DNA of 64,000 bases, from positions 2,834,716-2,898,715 of the forward strand of contig NC_135220.1 in the NCBI RefSeq assembly GCF_052324685.1, in the 5' to 3' direction. Source of the stretch: Brachyhypopomus gauderio. Its lineage: Eukaryota > Chordata > Actinopteri > Gymnotiformes > Hypopomidae. A model generated the notes under the pieces. It searched no databases, was not told the DNA's origin, and was given only the letters and a program-made list of their open reading frames with translations. Both the position numbers and the translations under genes were made by a program. Of the stretch, positions 26,664 to 49,459 are shown one piece after another; positions within the stretch are counted from its first letter, which is position 1, and every line of letters starts with the position of its first letter.

Positions 26664-27815
26664 AAAGATGCTGTGAACCAAACTAACTGAAAGATTACTC
26701 CTCCAGCCTACCAGTTCCATTTATGTTTTTGTCTTTGCTGAACTTGGCTCAAACCCACAAGTTATTTCAGGATTTTGTGGCGATCCCAATGTTTTTTAGG
26801 GTCTTTTGGAGATACTAATTGTTATTTTCTAAGTTTGAAATTAGCTGAGTAAAACTTTAAAGGAAACTCAGAGTGTAAAGGGTAAAACAGAATGATGTTA
26901 TGTTTGTTTTTGTTCATAACGCTGTGAGCAATAATTAGCAAGAAAGGTCCGGATGTATCAAATATGATACAAAACAAAACTCATATATGCAATGGGTTAT
27001 TTACTTTTTTTTTATATGTATTTGATAAATGGTCAAATAAACACTCCAGTTTCAAAAATTTAGAATTTTCTGGCAATTTCTTGGATGGTTAGGCTTTACA
27101 GGGTTAATTGTGGTGAGCAGCGTGCAGGAATTTCTGCCCCCCCCACCCCCCGACCCATTGGGCATGGCAGTAACTTGCACCGTCATTCAGATGTCTGCAG
27201 TTTAAGGGGTGAGTGGTCGTATTTTCACTGAATCTGTTGCATAGCGTTCTAAACCCAGAGCTAGCGTACATCTGGTATGACAACAGGGATTATGTTAGGA
27301 TTATACTGCAAGTTCTTTATGCCATTCAGAGCGCATCACAGGGGAGGTGGCCCAGCCAGTGAGCATAGCGCACATAGAAGACATCTATTACAAAACAAAC
27401 CATGACACCATGAATACAATAACCGATAAAGACATGCTGCAAACACTAGTGTTTAAATACCTACATAAAATACGATGAGATAACAGGGTGCAGGTGTCAC
27501 TTGTCAGTGACTAACCAAGAGGGGTGTGGTTACAAAATGAAACATAACATGTGGGTGTGTTGACCCAGAAGCACAACACGGGCAGTGCCACGTGGAGCAG
27601 TTGGTGGGGCAGGGGGAGGGTTTGCAGGGGGGCAGGAGGGCAGGAGGGCGGGGACGGGGACGGGGGCGGGGAGAGGGTGGTGCATGATGGAGCTTCCCTG
27701 ATCCCTGAAGCAAAACATCAGGTGATCAGTTTCAGTGCAATTCCAAATTACAATGGCAGATTTGGTTGATCTTGGAACAAGACATGTTCAAGCTGGTGCC
27801 AAATAAGAATTTTAA

Positions 27816-28395
27816 AATCTAACAGTTCCGATTTGTGGTGTGCCATGCTCACAGGAGGGTGACAATCTGGCGGAAGAAGCATGAATCAATGAGCTATTCG
27901 TGTCAGGTGTCAACAGTTCAGACTGGTGCAGATGAAGTAATGGTGTGGGGAATGTGTTCTTGGCACACCGTGGGTCCTTGGATATCTGAGAATGGATGTC
28001 TGGTCCATGTCTGGTAGGGCTCACCTTAGCTGACCAAGTTCGTCACTTCATCACAGTTTTTTACACTATAGAAGAAGAACACCTTCAACAAGACAATGCA
28101 CAATGCGGTCGTATAGTCATGGATTGGTTCTAGGAATAAGACTGAGTTTCCTTGCTTTGCTGGACTTCACAGTCCCCAAATCTTAATCATATAGGTCATC
28201 TCTGAGACGAGGTTGAACGGGCTGTTCAGTGCATATCGGTGCCTTCATCTAGTTTGCTGTAACTGCGAGAAGATATCCTGTCCGCATGGGCCAAGATTCC
28301 TGCCAAACGATTTCAACACCTACTGGAATCTATGCCACGATGAAGTGCTGTGGTTCTGAAGGCTAAAGGAGGTCTAACGTGCTACTAGATGAGTG
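27816..28395 (+). mobile_element. Tc1-like transposase remnant
   Basis: 27855-28010 translates to pieces like RKKHESMSYSCQVSTVQ and VMVWGMCSWHTVGPW, typical of the central part of Tc1 transposases; 28147-28388 gives the C-terminal part (SPNLNHI, DEVERAV, REDILSAWAKIPAK, VLKAKGGLT). Frame changes and stops show it is dead. The 3' part is nearly identical to 14308-14541. Confidence 0.85.
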
Positions 28396-29875
28396 TTTAT
28401 ATAAACCCACTGGCAATTTTTTATGCCGCCTGAAATGGATAATTTTGTTATTCACATTTGTGTTGTATGAATGCAGCTGTCCGTTAGAACATACTGATAT
28501 TAGTTGTAAAAGGATTGTTCGTACATGTAGATATTGGTTTGTAATGAAATTAACTGCAGCACAGGTACATTGTGACCCATTCTAATCTGTGGAAATACAT
28601 GCTTAAGAAACTTGTACTGTAATGAAGATTATTTTGTGTTGTTAATGTTACATTCATTCGACAGTCCACCGTTGAATTAGCGGCATGGTGCCAAGCCAGT
28701 AAACGTTAGGAATGTACGCAATTTATACTCACATATCCCACCTACTGGTGACTCGTGAAATAGGCTGAGTTAAACCAGTAATTCAAACTGTTTTGCAATG
28801 TAGCCTACCGTTTTGGTCTATTGTATATGCCAAAAAGAGCCCTTCTTGAATATAGAAACAAGTTAAGATTCACCTGTTTTGCCGAAACCTTTAAAACGTA
28901 CACTGGCAGGATGTATGTCTAGTTTGATTAAACAGACCCTATGACTTCAGCATCAGCGTCAACCCTGCTCATGTTGCGAAACATTGCGTTGAGCGCGTCG
29001 AACATAAAGCTAAATTCACAGCAGAACTCAGTTAAAAACAAACAAGACGTGCGGGGAAGAAAACCTTCATTATTAAACACATTCATGAAGCATGAACTGG
29101 AAACTAACAATGACCATTTGTAGCCAGACATTTTGCTACACGTGCAATGCACGTGTTGCGATAAAAGTACTGCAGAATGCCCAGTTTCGTGTGGTTCATG
29201 ATACACATTCGGGTAATCCCAAGGTTACTTATTAAACGCCAAAACGTTAGCATGCTGAATTTCAGTTGTGAGCTGTATTTCACTTGTGATAAAGGTGTAA
29301 ATTTACACGCAATTTACGCCTAACCTTCCTAAAGTGATTTTGGATTCATGTTTTAAACTACACTAACATACGTCAGCGTAAATATATTTTACTTTGTAAT
29401 TGGACACGTGCGTTTATTCACTAGTCGTGGCCGAAGTATAACTTTCTGGAATACGCACAGTGGCGATGAACATCCTCGCGTGGATGTCTTGGTCCTAAAT
29501 TGCCACTCGTCAACTTTAATGACTACAATTTCCCCCCACAAGAGGGCGCTCTTCGACCATGTGATAGGCCTACAGCCTATATGCACAAGACTCTTGTATA
29601 ACAAACCCAAATTCATAGCCGTTCATATAGGCTACCCTCCATTTCAAATCGGAATTATATTCATATTCTATAGTGCATATCAGTGCTAATTTTCCACTAA
29701 TTATTAAACAATCAGTTATGTTGTTTGCACAAATTAGTACAATTTCATACAGTAGGACAATGCTGTGTTAGAGCACAGAGAGCCTTGTCTCGTTGCTCTG
29801 CTCTGAGAAGACCTTATTGAGTGTGCCCACACTCGCATTCTCTTGCCTAGTAAATTACCCACTCATACCCCCCCC

Positions 29876-29948
29876 CAACACACACACACACACACACACA
29901 CACAAATGCGCAGATGCACTGTTTCTCATTGTGCGCCCCCCCCCCCCC
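29876..29948. repeat. (CA)n and C12 run
   Basis: A CA tract at 29878-29903 and a run of about twelve C at 29937-29948. Confidence 0.9.
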
Positions 29949-30954
29949 TTTTTGCTCGTGTTCCACTTTGGCAGACTGTTTTCCACCACATAAAACACAT
30001 AAAATGTGCTTCATTGCGTTTGGTCTTATGTAAGACGTTTTTCCAGAAGCACGATCCACTTTGTCGGCTGTATGTATGCATTAATGAGTCCACTGCCACG
30101 TATGACTTCATCTATGATTCATCTAATTAAGTTTGTGCTTGGGCTTTATAAGTGTAATGCACCGAAGCCCCGCGTGCCCAGCACGTGAGGCCGTATTCGG
30201 CAGGGCTGGGTGGGGAGCTGTTGTCTGCTTTCCCCGAACTGCACAGGAAAGCGGGCAGGAAACACGCAGCTCCGGGCCCAGTCAGGAAAAGAGGCGCAGC
30301 TCCGCGTTCCACACGGGCCCGGACGCACGCGAGGCCTTGCAGTCTGATAATGCAGTCTCGCTCTTGAGCACGCTGGCCTGAGCAAGGCATTTCCCTCATT
30401 CTGCACATTTGTTGGAACACGTGCCCACCCTGAACGCAACAAAATACCGCTCACAAACATACTGTTTTATTGCTTACTTTAGATCAAGTGGCGTTGTGGT
30501 GCAGAGCGGCGCATAATATAGATCTCGTATTTGACACACGGTGGAGTTGATGCTGAAACCGCAGTATTGTTGAAGGATTTTTGAAATCCCTGCAGAACGG
30601 ACTGGAAGTATGCTAGACCTCATTAAATTCAGGCCTCACAACGCATAAGCGACCACATTTGAAATATCCAAAATTTTCAGCATTGTATGCAAAAGTTGCA
30701 AAGGTTTGTGCTAGTTTGTCCACGGTGCGCTGAAGCAGCCAGTGAGTTTAAATACAGATTTATTTGGAGATTATATATATATTTGGTAATGAAAATCTTT
30801 GATTTTGTATTTGGCTAGTCCATTTCACTTTCATATGAATTTTCATATGAAACTTCTCATATGAACGTAGACTTCTTAACTGTAACTTAAATGATCTTGA
30901 GGTCAATGTATAAGTGTGAACAAACTACGTGAAAGTGTATAACCTGGGGCATCT

Positions 30955-31090
30955 AACAATCTAGATCACCTAAAGACTCTTAAGCATAAGAAAGTCTAGA
31001 TCACCTCTAGGCTCTTAAACATATAATAGTCTAGATTGTCTCTAGACTCCTAGGTATGTTATCATCTAGATCATCTGTCTCTAGATTTCT
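30955..31090. repeat. Degenerate tandem repeat with TCTAGA core
   Basis: About four diverged units each containing TCTAGAT..C followed by (C)TCTTAA or similar. Old minisatellite; spacing is irregular. Confidence 0.6.
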
Positions 31091-32299
31091 TTCACAAACA
31101 CAAACATTGGTAAAGAATCAGTAGTGATGTGTTTGATGGCTCAAGGACTGTGGTGAAAGCAGGAATAGAAATCACCACCTAGGTAAACCACAATCATTCT
31201 GAATGTGATTGTACTCGTTTCATAAAACCTTTTTTTTTTCTCCCAATTTCAGAATGAAAAGCACAAGAATACATGATGCCTGTGGCACCACACCATAGTG
31301 TGTTAAGATTCCAGTAACACACTATTAGTAAGTGTTAAACACTGAACCTGGAACACAACCATGGGCTGCACCAGGACAGTAAACCTGGATGCTACATGCT
31401 CCACACGACCCAGTGGTCTACAGAGACAATGGTAAGCTCAGCGATCTACTAAAGGAATTGTGGGTGTGGTGCTTGCACAAGTGTGCATGTTGAAGTGCGT
31501 ACACACATGCGTGTCACTCAGTGCTTCAGACAATCACGAGAGTCTGAAGCTAACGGAAAAACTGGCAGGAGAGAGACTGTTAACCACGCAGCTTCCTCCT
31601 TCTCCCCACAGTACCCACCGCCCCAGAGCCAAGACACCAGAGCGATTGCATCAGTGCAACACTGTTCCTTCACTACAGACCTTTCAGCATCTTCACAGAT
31701 ATCTAACAACATACAGTTTGCACTTGGGAAAAACCTACTCAGAATATCCATTCATAGATGAGTGGGGCTGCTCCCCTCACAAATATGACTGATGTATTCA
31801 ATTTATTTAAGCACATTTGTCACTGTTGGTTCCCAGTACACATGACTGAATGTTTTTTGGAGAAGCATCATCGTTCTTTCCAGAGGAATGACTGATTTTG
31901 TCAGGGGAATATGTTGCTTATCATATGCACTAGAAATACCTTGGTAAACTCACTCCTGTTTAAAGGTCGGTCACCAGGCAGGGGTGTAGTAATGGTGTGG
32001 TAATTGACGGGGTTTGTGCTTAGTGAAGGAGTGTCAGGTACTCCCATGCAGCCCGAGCAGGGAAATATGACCTGCCAGTGGCAGGAATTTTCACAGCTGG
32101 ATGCCATAGCATTCCAGGCACAGGAAAAATGCGAGAACACTGTACAGTATCTTGGAGCTCCATCCTGTGACGCTGTCTTCGCAGTCTTGGAACGCTGTGA
32201 TAGGAGTCCTGGAAAATCTGATGAGTCAACATCCTGACCTCTGCTGAAAAACACATCAAGGAGCATGGACTTGCAGACTTGGAGTGCCAAGCTGTTTAA

Positions 32300-32358
<59 letters not shown>
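32300..32358. repeat. (CA)n microsatellite
   Basis: CA tract with two CGCA interruptions. Confidence 0.95.
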
Positions 32359-32359
<1 letters not shown>

Positions 32360-32552
32360 CCAATCCTGGCAGAACAGTGTGTTCTACCTGGTCTCTGATG
32401 TTTTTGGAAAATACCACTCAAACCAGTAACAAAAGTAGTACACATAAAATAAATGTGTGTGTGTTCTCAATTCTCAGTTAGTTCTCTATAGGGCCCATTT
32501 GCATCCAGTACATGGGCAGATTTAGGGTATTTAGACTATGAAATGGATTTTT

Positions 32553-32690
32553 GGAGTGATGTTGAATTCTTGGTGTGATCTCGAGTGTTTGGTATGATCT
32601 TGAACGATTGGTGTGATATTGAATGCTTAGTGTGTTCTTGAATGTTTGGTGTGATCTCAAGTGTTTGGAGTGTTATTTAATTCTCTAAAA
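32553..32690. repeat. Degenerate ~20-bp tandem repeat
   Basis: Six or so diverged units of the form GTGTGATCTTGAATGTTTG. Confidence 0.7.
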
Positions 32691-32997
32691 TGAAGTTGTG
32701 AGAATAGGTATGAATGTGAAACCTGACACAAGCCATAACCATAAAAGTTCAAAGTTGTCATTCAAGCTGGGCTGTGGAAATTCATGAGGTTATGTTTTAC
32801 TTTAAATGTAGATGCAGTGACATACCATAAAGTAACACATTTCCCTTGGCTTGACATAGTGTGCATATCAAATATAACACCAAAACATGATCTCAGTCTG
32901 AAAGATACAACACCACAGTAGCTCAAGGGTAGCAGAGCACACTGACTTGAGGTTTTTCTGTACACCACTTGTAAATGGTTTCTTTGCAATGAGTCAA

Positions 32998-33002
<5 letters not shown>

Positions 33003-33087
<85 letters not shown>
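33003..33087. repeat. (CT)n microsatellite
   Basis: About 42 uninterrupted CT units. The apparent Arg-Glu repeat protein on the other strand is only this repeat. Confidence 0.95.
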
Positions 33088-33089
<2 letters not shown>

Positions 33090-33911
33090 ACCAGCTCTTT
33101 ATTCAGCCACATGTCTACATTAGTGTGAATGTTCTGGTCTTGGAGGTAGTGTGATCGAGGTAGTCTGAGGGAGGTCTTACTCTGGTTTCATCTTGTCCTT
33201 CTTCTTGTGTAAGACTACATGGTAACATAACTCATACACAAACATCACTCTTGCACACACTGTCACATTTTCCTGACCACAGGCCAGAGAGCTTATGTAA
33301 CTCACAGTGGTGGTAATAATGGATTTATACCGTGGAACCTAATTTTTGAATGGTTATTAGTAATCACTGCAATCTTTTAGGCAGATGCCCTGTAACTTAA
33401 AAATGAGAAATTAAAGAGTATTAGTCCTAGGATGGGAAGCACACACAAAGACTAGAAGGGTAGGCAGATGGTGTCCATGTAACGGGTGACGTCTGCAGAG
33501 ACACTTTATCAGAGTACATATCTGGTAGCAAACATCATAAACCACAGAGAAAGAGGAACAAGCTCTAACCGAAACTTTAGGGCGGAAGGCCACTTCGATA
33601 GCCTGCTGTTCACATGACCCGCAGCTGCCCGACGCGGTTCCCGACACTGCGATCCACTGTGCGCATGTGGAAGTGTGCTGGCTGGGGGACGTGTGTGCCG
33701 AGTCCATGTGAAGCCACAACGCCTTGGCCTTGCTTCCCCCCCCCTTAAGGCCTGTTCTGCTCATTTGGTCAGCAGGTGGAGGCGTGCCTGAGGCTTTTCC
33801 TTAAAACCAGGCCTGAGTTGACCAACTGTCCTCTGGATGCCTGATCCCAACCTCCACACACACTGAACCCAGCACCACTGCACAGCACCTGTTTCACACT
33901 GACGCACGGAA

Positions 33912-33912
<1 letters not shown>

Positions 33913-33958
<46 letters not shown>
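33913..33958. repeat. (GT)n microsatellite
   Basis: About 22 GT units. Confidence 0.95.
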
Positions 33959-33960
<2 letters not shown>

Positions 33961-34739
33961 AATTATAGTTTGTAACAACTGCTGCTACATTTTTAGTTCT
34001 ATGTTTTGGCCAGAGAAAAAAAAAACAATAAATTTGATCTTTTTCATCTGTGATGGCTGATGGTTTATTATCAGTATCACATTAAAGTTGCGGCATATAA
34101 ACAGTAACTATAAATGCAAAGAGTTCAACAAGGGGCAAACAAAGCACAAAAGAAGTTTCATTAAATGTCTATTTATTACATTGAATCTTTATTGTATTCT
34201 ATTCTATTTATAAATAGAAACTTTAAGAGCTCAAGTCTAAACATATCCGCACTAGAGTAAACGTGAAGAGGTGTCCGCTCCTCACGTTTCATGTCTCCCT
34301 AACAACGCAGCACACGCAGCTGCTTCTGTTTGGACTCAGTCTCACGCGGCCAGAGTGGTAGTGCTCACGTCAGGTGGCCATCCCTGGGCTAAATCCAGAC
34401 TGAACCTGTTTCGCACAGAAGCACTTTGATATGCAGCCAGCAGTCTCATGGGGAGACTGGGACCAATGTCCAGTCTGCTGTGGTGAAAATGGTTCGTGTT
34501 TTGCTTAAACAAACCCAGCTTTGCTCACAGGCTGTTTGGGATTTTCAATTAAGTTTTTTTTTTTCTGAACACTGAATGAGTGGATTGAGCAACCTACTGA
34601 TGATCCTTCAATGGATGCTCAGAAACCCGCCCAGAAACGAGGATGTGATGTGAAAGCTGGTGTCCTGGTGAGCTACGTGAGCAGAGGTGGAAGTCCTGGT
34701 GCTGCAGCACTTTGGGGAGGGGTCGCTGGGGCAAGTGTG

Positions 34740-35058
34740 CTCTAATACCCCAGCTCTAATACCCCAGCTCTAATACCCCAGCTCTAATGCCCCAGCTCTA
34801 ATGCCCCAGCTCTAATACCCCAGCTCTAATGCCCAGCTCTAATACCCCAGCTCTAATGCCCCAGCTCTAATACCCCAGCTCTAATACCCCAGCTCTAATG
34901 CCCCAGCTCTAATACCCCAGCTCTAATGCCCCAGCTCTAATGCCCCAGCTCTAATGCCCCAGCTTTAATGCCCCAGCTCTAATACCCCAGCTCTAATGCC
35001 CCAGCTCTAATACCCCAGCTCTAATACCCCAGCTCTAATACCCCAGCTCTAATGCCCC
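34740..35058. repeat. 14-bp minisatellite, about 23 copies
   Basis: Unit CCCCAGCTCTAATR, where R is A or G. The order of A and G variants is irregular along the array, one unit is a base short (13 bp) and one has CTTTAAT. The copy number and near-identity suggest a variable locus. Confidence 0.93.
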
Positions 35059-36289
35059 TGAAGGAAGGGCTGACCACAGAGAGGGGATGTACATACACGC
35101 TGCTGTTTAGAAATCACTGTTTGCTCACCTGCTGCATGATGGATTAAAAACTGAAACTGTGCTTACACAAAATCAATATTGTTCCATTGTGTGTGTGTGT
35201 GTTTGTGTGTGTGTGTAAGAGAGAGAAAGAGGCATGCAACTGTGTACGAGCTCACACAGATGGGGTTTAGTGTGTTTGCTTTATCATGCTGATGTTCACC
35301 CTTACCTGTTCTCATCTATTTACAGTGGTAACTGTAGTTTCTTTGGCTGGCTGGGATCTCACATCTTGCCTAGTAAAACAGAGACGTCTAACATTGACTC
35401 TGAATTGTGAACACCTGTTTAACTGAGAAAGTCTGACCCTGTGTTTTTTCAGTGGGCAAATGGTCAAATCTTGTTAAATTTGTCTGTTTAAATTATTTAG
35501 AACATTTAGTGTCTTTGTTTGTTTGTTTCAAAATATCAGGTCATTTGAGATAGACAGCTTTGTGGACAGCATTTGGGCAGACACACCCAATATCCTGAGT
35601 TTTGGTTTGTTTAGCAATAAATACTGACTGATTCCAAATTTTCATGTAACTGGGCAGTATACTAAGGCTTCAAATTCAGTCAGTGTTTGAATGGCAAATT
35701 ATTACTAAAATCCCTTAAAGCATTAGATCTCCAACCTGCTGGAGCAGAACTTCTAGTGCCAGCTGAATGCTCCATGTGCTTCTACAAAGACCACCCCTGG
35801 TGCTGAAACAACATGTCTGTTATGTGTCTAGCACGGTCTCTTAATGTATCTTGTGGTTCTATTAGCTTTGAGTTTCTCTTTGTTTCCCACAGTAGGCACC
35901 GGGACTAATTACCATCAGCAGATGGTCCACGGCTTCTGCAGGAACCACTGCAGCTCGCCTGGTAATGTCAGGACTGGGCCTGAAGCATGTGGAGGTACTC
36001 ATCAAAACCCCCAGAAGTCAATCTCCGAATTATTGGGGAATTACTGCAGACGTGGAGTTCTGAAGGGTGGGTTTAGGGGGAATTTAAACTAAGAGTGCTG
36101 GTAAGTAAGAAAAATCAGTGTTTGTTTCCACTGCTAAGCTACGCTCTTAGTTATACCTGTTTTAACAGGGCATGGAACAGGCAGAGCAATTCAGGAAGGA
36201 GACAGAGGTCAGATGGAATGACCTTACTGTGTCAAATAACCATATGCAGTACACTGAAAAGCTTCTCTTTGTATAACCCAGCTTCTGTG

Positions 36290-36460
36290 AGCGCTGGGGT
36301 CAGGGCACACAGGCACAGTCATTGTACAGGACCCCTGGAGCTGAGTAGACCGATCAAGGACCCAGCAGTGGCTGTATTGTAAAGCCAGGATTCAAACCCC
36401 GCAACCTTCCGATTGATAGCTCAAAGACCTGTCCCCTAGACTACCACCGCCCTGCCTCAG
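36290..36460 (-). repeat. tRNA-derived SINE
   Basis: On the - strand GGCGGTGGTAGTCTAGGGGA is a pol III A-box-like head, and GGTTTGAATCC (36388-36398 on +) is a B-box at tRNA-like spacing. The remaining body continues to lower coordinates. The tail and target duplication are unclear. Confidence 0.65.
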
Positions 36461-38323
36461 GAAGCACTGATTCACCCAGCTGGTGGTTTGAGGGTCACAA
36501 GGCCCTTTTTTAGCAGATGTCTGATGGGCTGTGTGATCAGTAGTGGCCTCATAATGCACAAGTGATTACAAACCACAAACATGCTTCTTCTCAATCTGTG
36601 GGGTTCTACCTGTATGGATTACAACAACAGCAAAACTCTAGATCAATATGGCCTTATTTACAGAAAATCGCTATTTGTGACTTATTTTAGCCTAAAAGTC
36701 CAAATTTAGCCCATGCTTAGTCTTGGCTGTCCCTGGGTATACCCTCTTCAGGATCACCATGCCATGTTTGTGGTTCTGGAAAGATCTGTTTGCATGCTTT
36801 GTCTTTTTTTAACTCATAGAAATTGCCATTGTGATGCATTTCCTGTTCAATCTCTCCACCACATCCTGTCAGTAGATGTGGCCCACATATCTCTAACCGT
36901 TTTCTCTTTCCCTACAACACACATGCTCAAACTGCACCCACCAAGACACCACCCGCTTCTAACAAAACAGAAGTCCTATGTGAAGACATGCGTATTAGTA
37001 TGTATGAGACTTCTTGTATGTTAGATTGATACTTTTGAATGAACTGGGTTTTATTCAGCACAAAAGCACCATAGAGCTGCCCCAGACATCTGAGGGTGTG
37101 TGTCCCATTCACAAAGGTCTGGGATTAAGAAAACCCCTCTGCCCCAAGACAAAAGACACCAAAAAGCTGATCTCAGATCAGTACTAAAGAAGAAGTGCAC
37201 ATGAAGGTCTGTTGCAATGTTCAGAGGAATGGAGCAATATGTGTGTTCTGGTGGCTTCTCTATGTCTAGACAGAGCATTGGTTTTACTATACAAGAGATA
37301 ACTAATCTAAAGGACTGTACAGAATGACATGTCTAACTAGTGACTGGTGATCTGTCCTCAGTCACAGACTTGCTCGTGGTGGTCTGGGGAGACCTCATCA
37401 CTTGCTTTGGAATCCGACACGGGCATCTCACCGCGGCTGGATAACACATTTACTCCTTCAAGGTCCGAGAGGAAGAAAGCCGTTGAACCACGGTGACATC
37501 AGGATATCAGGATGACGTGACACAGCTGAGCCGTGCTGGTTTCAAGCACGTCACTGTTTAGAGAAGTGAGAGTTTTCACGACAAAGCGGCAGCAGTGACG
37601 CAGAAACGAAAGTGTACTTAATTCTCAACGTTTGTACACAGAACAAACGTGTCCTGGGCAAAGACAAAATGCAAAACATTGTGCAGGTCTGAGCCCAACG
37701 TTGTCGTTGGCGTGTCACACAGGCAGCAGTGTTTTCCGGTGGAAGTAGTGCGAGCACACAGCACGCATCTCTCCTCCACAACCACAGCACTACGGCCATA
37801 AGCGTCAAACGTACTGCGCAGCCTGCGCCGAAAACGAGCAGGACGCAGGACGCAGGACGCGTCATGGTGACGGTGGTGAGGTGCAGCCATGGTGGAAACA
37901 GGTGCGGAGGTGTGTGTCTAGGGATGTGCCGTTGCAGAGTCAGTGGGTGGATGGAGCAGGAAGCTCACTGCAGCCCCCGGCTTCTCCACCCGTCCCCACC
38001 CTATACCAGCTCAGCCAGAAAGCGTCACTCGCACCATGGACTTCTGATTATGCTTCCGATTTGTCCAGCTGCACTATCCACTTACCACATGAGCATATAA
38101 ATGCTGTAAATTTATATGTATATATTTATATATTTTACAGCATTAACTAGGAGTATTAAAAATACCCTTAGCCGAGTATGCCACAAATGTCAATACTGAA
38201 CCTAGAATTAGAGCCAACCATGATGTAAAAATAGTGTGTGTGTGTATACACACACAACTACCCACACTATAATTATAAATATGAATCATTAATGGTCCCA
38301 CCCTCAGTGTACTCTTAACACCC

Positions 38324-38327
<4 letters not shown>

Positions 38328-38355
<28 letters not shown>
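38328..38355. repeat. (CA)n microsatellite
   Basis: About 14 CA units. Confidence 0.9.
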
Positions 38356-38357
<2 letters not shown>

Positions 38358-39285
38358 GCTAATTACCCTACGTCAACTGCCTGCCCATTGTTAATCGACG
38401 TCTTTTTAAAGGTCCCATTGACGCTCCTCCTTTAGGCCTGCACAGTGCTCGTCATGCATTGGCACCTGTGGAATTCTGAGCTCTACTAAAGACCTCAGCA
38501 TAATCGTCCTCACCCACATCAGTCCCCCCCGCCACTTAGCACAAACAATGGAGCAGTTAAACAAGGGATCCTCCACACCATAGCCAAAGAAAGGCCTCCG
38601 GTAGACATCCCAAGAGCCTCTGGGGCAAGCACAGCCCACCACGGGTGAACATAATATGGGAATGACATAATGACATGCAGCCTGAGAAGGGGGGGTGGTT
38701 GTCGGGGGTGGATGCCCTCCCGTGTCAGGCACAACACTGAGGTGAAAGTCCTTCTGAATCCTCTCAAAGTGTCATGGAAATGTAGCATTGTGTGTGCACC
38801 AAGTCCAGTGGGGTTCAGCTCTGGTCCGGAGCAAGAGAATAGCAGAGTCAGGGCCTGGAATCTGGGGGTCACTCTGTTGATCACACATTCCAACCAAGCA
38901 GATTGTCAATAAGACAGGGAGAATGGGCAGTGTCTGCCTCAACAACCTCATCTCTCTCTACCCACAGGCCTTCTGAGTCCTGACCTCCAAAACAAAGGAT
39001 CACAATCAGCTACCTTAGGTCTCTCTCCCTCACACACACATACAAGACAGTGAGAACATACAAGTTGACTGTGAGAACATAAATAGATTATAAAAGCACA
39101 AAAAATGCACTGTTGCAGACGGACAGCTACTGTGGTGAGAATGCCTGTGAAATATGTGCATAACAAAAGTATTTTTTTGCATCAGCCAAAGAAGGTTAAA
39201 GTTTTTTGCATACATGCGAACACACGCGAGTGTGAAGTAGTGAAGTGTGACGTGAGGTCAGCAGATGGAACAGACAATTCCACAT

Positions 39286-39291
39286 GTTTAT
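39286..39291 (-). terminator. tamalin: Possible tamalin polyadenylation signal
   Basis: AATAAA on the - strand about 600 bases after the tamalin stop. Several other AATAAA motifs lie in the AT-rich 3' UTR between, for example near 39490, so the site used is uncertain. Confidence 0.4.
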
Positions 39292-39888
39292 TTTCAGATG
39301 TTTTAGCTCTCCATTTGCAAAGTAGAAAAGACACTAATGAAGACTAACACATGTCCAAAGAGGCCGTTGTATAATGTTCTCGGGTCACTAAATGGTCCCT
39401 GGAATTCTTCCATTTGTAAGACAAAAGATAAAAAAGAGAAAAAAATATATCCTTCATTTTTACATCTTAAACAAAGAAAGCAAAAATAAATAAATAACTT
39501 AAAAAATGACATTGTAGAAACAAAAAATATATACAAAAATGTTCACTTATTTACCAAGAACACGGGAACACAAGGGAGCCAGAGATGGAAGTTTGAGGGC
39601 ACTTGATAATGCAGTGAATTATATTTAAACACTTCCAAAAAATATAAGTATATTTTTACAGTTTGTTAATAGATTGAGATGCAAAGTTAAATAAAATCTA
39701 ATGAAAATGTTGAACACAAATTTAAAATCTATTGTAAAAACCTCAACAGGTCAACAATCGTCTCTTCTGGTGACCTGACCCCTTTGCCCTGAGTTTAGAT
39801 GGACAGAAGGCTTTGATGTTTTTGGCCACACTGGCCTCCATGTTGTCTCGATGAGATCTCTCTTTCTGAGCCGTTTCAGTGGCGTGGA

Positions 39889-49229
<9,341 letters not shown>

Positions 49230-49450
49230 GTTCTTCATAATTCGGTGTCCCCCGAGTAAAACGGACAGAACCGTGAACGATAAAAGATCTATCTGTGCCA
49301 CTCACTCTCGCTGGTACGAGAGCAAACGCCGCTGGCTCCACTACACGCAACTAACCCTCAACTTCACTCCAACTTCAGGTCGGCGAACAAGCGGAGGACG
49401 CGCCACGGGGGGCGGGGCTTATGGGCCAAACGCGCCGATTGGCTGCCGAT
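49230..49450 (-). promoter_or_regulatory. tamalin: Probable tamalin promoter
   Basis: CpG-rich sequence directly upstream of the first coding exon. It contains a GC box (GGGGCGGGGCTT context, about 49408-49420) and, on the - strand, a CCAAT box (GCAGCCAATCGG, about 49436-49447). No TATA box. Start site not determined. Confidence 0.5.
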
Positions 49451-49459
49451 GTTTTTGTT

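Larger units (their letters stand above)
25608..27107 (+). mobile_element. piggyBac-family element, internally rearranged
   Basis: The element is bounded by TTAA at 25608-25611 and 27104-27107, the target site of piggyBac transposons. The termini are inverted: CCCTATAACGCC at the left and CCCTGTAAAGCC (reverse strand) at the right. Inside, 26434-26663 on + encodes only the transposase C-terminal cysteine-rich domain. The catalytic part is absent, replaced by AT microsatellites and an inverted repeat, so the copy is not autonomous. Four near-palindromes of the form GTATCA..TGATAC lie at 25628, 25703, 25982 and 26955. Total about 1.5 kb. Confidence 0.8.
22140..39280. other. Long intergenic region between nr4a1 and tamalin
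   Basis: About 17 kb in which I can support no protein or RNA gene. It contains microsatellites, a piggyBac remnant (25608-27107), a Tc1 remnant (about 27816-28395), degenerate tandem repeats, a 14-bp minisatellite (34740-35058) and a tRNA-derived SINE (36290-36460). Regulatory sequence for nr4a1 probably lies in the first kilobases (for example TGACGT motifs near 23487 and 23511) but this cannot be shown from sequence alone. Confidence 0.45.

Noticed and set aside
30127-30460. GC-rich open frames on both strands
   Set aside because: Long only because of local CpG-rich composition; no family match or splice signals.
33000-33112. Open frame encoding a long Arg-Glu repeat
   Set aside because: It is the translation of a (CT)n microsatellite with no other coding evidence.
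37551-38150. Cluster of open frames of 90-123 codons
   Set aside because: Mutually overlapping frames with no homology that I recognise.
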